In this document: positions 6,572 to 7,927 of the stretch, piece by piece
Position numbering within the stretch: the first letter of the stretch is position 1
Layout of the letters: every line of letters starts with the position of its first letter
NCBI GenBank assembly: GCA_029880105.1
Contig: JAOUPA010000091.1
Span: 1-7,927 of the forward strand
DNA length: 7,927 nt
Direction: 5' to 3'
Source of the DNA: Gammaproteobacteria bacterium
GTDB lineage: Bacteria > Pseudomonadota > Gammaproteobacteria > SZUA-229
Program-made: the position numbers and the translations under genes
The notes under the pieces: model-generated
Told to the model about the DNA's origin: nothing
The model's database searches: none
Seen by the model: only the letters and a program-made list of their open reading frames with translations

Positions 6572-7192
6572 ATGATTCACACTATAAAAAAATACCGTTA
6601 TCCTGTACTGGCACTACTCGTCATTTTTCTTGTTGCCTGCGATTCAACACCACAACTCAAGCCACTAAGCAAACAGGCCGTGGTTCTGGCCTTCGGTGAC
6701 AGCCTGACCTTTGGTACAGGCGCTGATCGACAACTATCCTATCCCGCACGTTTACAGGAAATGCTATCACGTACTGTGATCAATGCTGGCGTTCCCGGTG
6801 AAATTAGCCAGACTGGGTTAAAAAGGCTGGCACCATTACTCAAACAGCACAATCCCGAACTACTCATACTCTGCCACGGCGGCAACGACATTTTACGCCG
6901 ATTCAACCTGAAACAAACAAAAGACAACCTACAACAGATGATCGATATAGCCAGAGACAATGGCACGCAGATTGTACTCGTTGGCGTACCACAATTTGGT
7001 ATTTTCCTATCATCTGCATCGCTCTACAAAGAACTCGCGGACAGCAACCAGTTACCACTGGAAAATAATGCCCTCAGTGAAATTCTGGCTGATGGAAGTT
7101 TAAAATCAGACCAGATACACCCTAACGCCGAAGGGTATTCTGTATTTGCAAACAAGATTCATAAGTTGCTCAAGCAAAGTAGTGCTATTTAG
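6572..7192 (+). CDS. TesA-like SGNH/GDSL hydrolase, predicted lipoprotein
   Basis: The 206-residue protein is a single-domain SGNH hydrolase of the TesA/arylesterase type, acting on ester or thioester acyl substrates. Block I is GDSLTFG (42-48) with nucleophile S44; block II is NAGVPGE (71-77), block III GGND (103-106) with N105, and block V DQIHP (180-184) with D180 and H183, so the catalytic set is complete. The N-terminus has basic KKYR, a hydrophobic stretch (11-21) and a lipobox LVAC with the lipidated C23; +2 is Asp. Classical E. coli TesA is a soluble periplasmic enzyme, so lipid anchoring is a difference. I chose ATG 6572 because it puts the signal peptide at the terminus; an in-frame TTG at 6533 would add 13 residues and overlap truD. 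Its own ribosome site is not apparent. An RND-type gene follows 39 bp downstream. Confidence 0.9.
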   Translation: MIHTIKKYRYPVLALLVIFLVACDSTPQLKPLSKQAVVLAFGDSLTFGTGADRQLSYPARLQEMLSRTVINAGVPGEISQTGLKRLAPLLKQHNPELLILCHGGNDILRRFNLKQTKDNLQQMIDIARDNGTQIVLVGVPQFGIFLSSASLYKELADSNQLPLENNALSEILADGSLKSDQIHPNAEGYSVFANKIHKLLKQSSAI

Positions 7193-7231
7193 CGTTAGAA
7201 TACCGAGCAAATTCAAACACAGGGAATTCTC

Positions 7232-7927
7232 ATGATTGAAAGTTATGCCCACTGGATTATTCGCTGGCGATATCTCGTCGTACTTACCATCATCGGTTCA
7301 GTGGTTGCTACAGGCGCCGGTATGCCCAGACTCAGCATGAGCAATGACTACCGCATGTTCTTCGGTGAGGACAATCCGCAGCTGCTTGAATTTGAGCGTA
7401 TGCAGAATACCTTCAACAAAAACGACAACATCATGTTCGTCGTTACACCCAAAGATGGCCGGGTATTCACACCCGAAGCACTTACCGCTATTCAGGCCAT
7501 TACCAAAGCTGGTTGGCAAATCCCCTATTCAACACGCGTTGATTCCATTACCAATTATCAACACACTCGCGCCGAAGAAGATGATTTAATGGTTGACGAC
7601 CTGGTAGTTAATCCCGAGGCACTTGATGAAACTCAGTTAGCCCAGCTTCAACAAATCGCCGTCAACGAACCGATGCTGGTACACCGACTGATTTCACCAG
7701 ATAGCAAATACACTGGTATCAACGTCACTGTACAGCTGCCCGGTAAAAGCCTGGGTGAAGTGCCTGAAGCTGTGAGCTATGCACGTAAAATTAAAAGTGA
7801 CATGCTGGCGCAGTTCCCCAATATTGAAATCCGACTGGTTGGTCTTGCGGTAATGAACAATGCATTTCCCGAAGGTAGCCAGGCCGATGCACAGACACTC
7901 TACCCAATGGCGCTTGCATTTATCATC
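7232..7927 (+). CDS. RND superfamily/MMPL-type transporter, N-terminal part
   Basis: The frame opens at ATG 7232 and stays open for 232 codons to the right edge. AGGGA at 7221-7225, 6 nt before the ATG, is a good ribosome site. Residues 1-13 are short and polar/basic (MIESYAHWIIRWR), followed by one membrane segment at about 13-31. FFGEDNPQLLEFERMQNTF (43-61), typical of MMPL-like RND proteins, opens a large periplasmic loop of about 190 residues. A second hydrophobic stretch begins near residue 225 (PMALAFII) at the edge. Known members are about 750-850 residues with 12 membrane segments and use proton motive force to move lipids or hydrophobic compounds; the substrate here cannot be told. 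The sequence looks less like classic AcrB/MexB drug pumps than the MMPL-type group. It is probably co-transcribed with the upstream lipoprotein hydrolase. Confidence 0.85.
   Translation, partial: MIESYAHWIIRWRYLVVLTIIGSVVATGAGMPRLSMSNDYRMFFGEDNPQLLEFERMQNTFNKNDNIMFVVTPKDGRVFTPEALTAIQAITKAGWQIPYSTRVDSITNYQHTRAEEDDLMVDDLVVNPEALDETQLAQLQQIAVNEPMLVHRLISPDSKYTGINVTVQLPGKSLGEVPEAVSYARKIKSDMLAQFPNIEIRLVGLAVMNNAFPEGSQADAQTLYPMALAFII

Noticed and set aside
6567..6585. ACACTAT direct repeat as a regulator operator
   Set aside because: Two 7-bp copies in an AT-rich stretch overlapping a start codon can easily be chance; no third copy or dyad supports a binding site.
1..7927. Search for CRISPR arrays, insertion sequences, toxin-antitoxin pairs or defence genes
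   Set aside because: I found no regularly spaced repeats, terminal inverted repeats, transposase or defence-family motifs on either strand.

Overview
The window looks like ordinary chromosome from a gammaproteobacterium. The evidence is a YccA-type Bax-inhibitor-1 protein of the same length as the Escherichia coli one as I remember it, the accA-tilS neighbourhood, and gammaproteobacterial-style AccA, TilS and TruD proteins. Base composition is mixed, roughly half GC by eye. I see no transposase, phage gene, CRISPR array, integron or other sign of an accessory island. I cannot name the genus from sequence alone.

Layout. Positions 1-1897 (minus strand) hold the N-terminal half of a very large FAD-linked oxidase with a DUF3683-type start; it is open through the left edge. 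Immediately upstream on the same strand is a single tRNA-Ser(UGA), with its own promoter, 5' leader hairpin and intrinsic terminator (about 1946-2139). A plus-strand yccA gene (2341-3000) follows and meets the next operon head-on at a shared, bidirectional terminator (3021-3050). That operon is read on the minus strand as truD (6556-5438), accA (5345-4377) and tilS (4357-3074). From 6572 the plus strand carries a TesA-like SGNH hydrolase with a lipoprotein signal, then the first 232 codons of an RND/MMPL-type membrane transporter that runs off the right edge.

How the genes relate. Two of the three minus-strand genes modify tRNA: TruD makes pseudouridine 13 and TilS makes lysidine 34 on the AUA-reading tRNA-Ile. 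The middle gene, accA, encodes half of the carboxyltransferase of acetyl-CoA carboxylase, the committed step of fatty-acid synthesis. The lipoprotein hydrolase and the RND protein are tandem, 39 bp apart and probably co-transcribed. Their pairing suggests envelope lipid or hydrophobic-ester handling, but that is inference from position only. YccA is a membrane protein linked in E. coli to the FtsH protease.

I did not find an exciting new system. The points most worth a second look are the very tight divergent truD/lipoprotein junction and the doubtful truD start, the Asp at +2 of the lipobox, the lack of Shine-Dalgarno sequences in front of most genes, a promoter-like -10 element placed right behind the tRNA-Ser terminator, and the poorly characterised DUF3683 oxidase itself.
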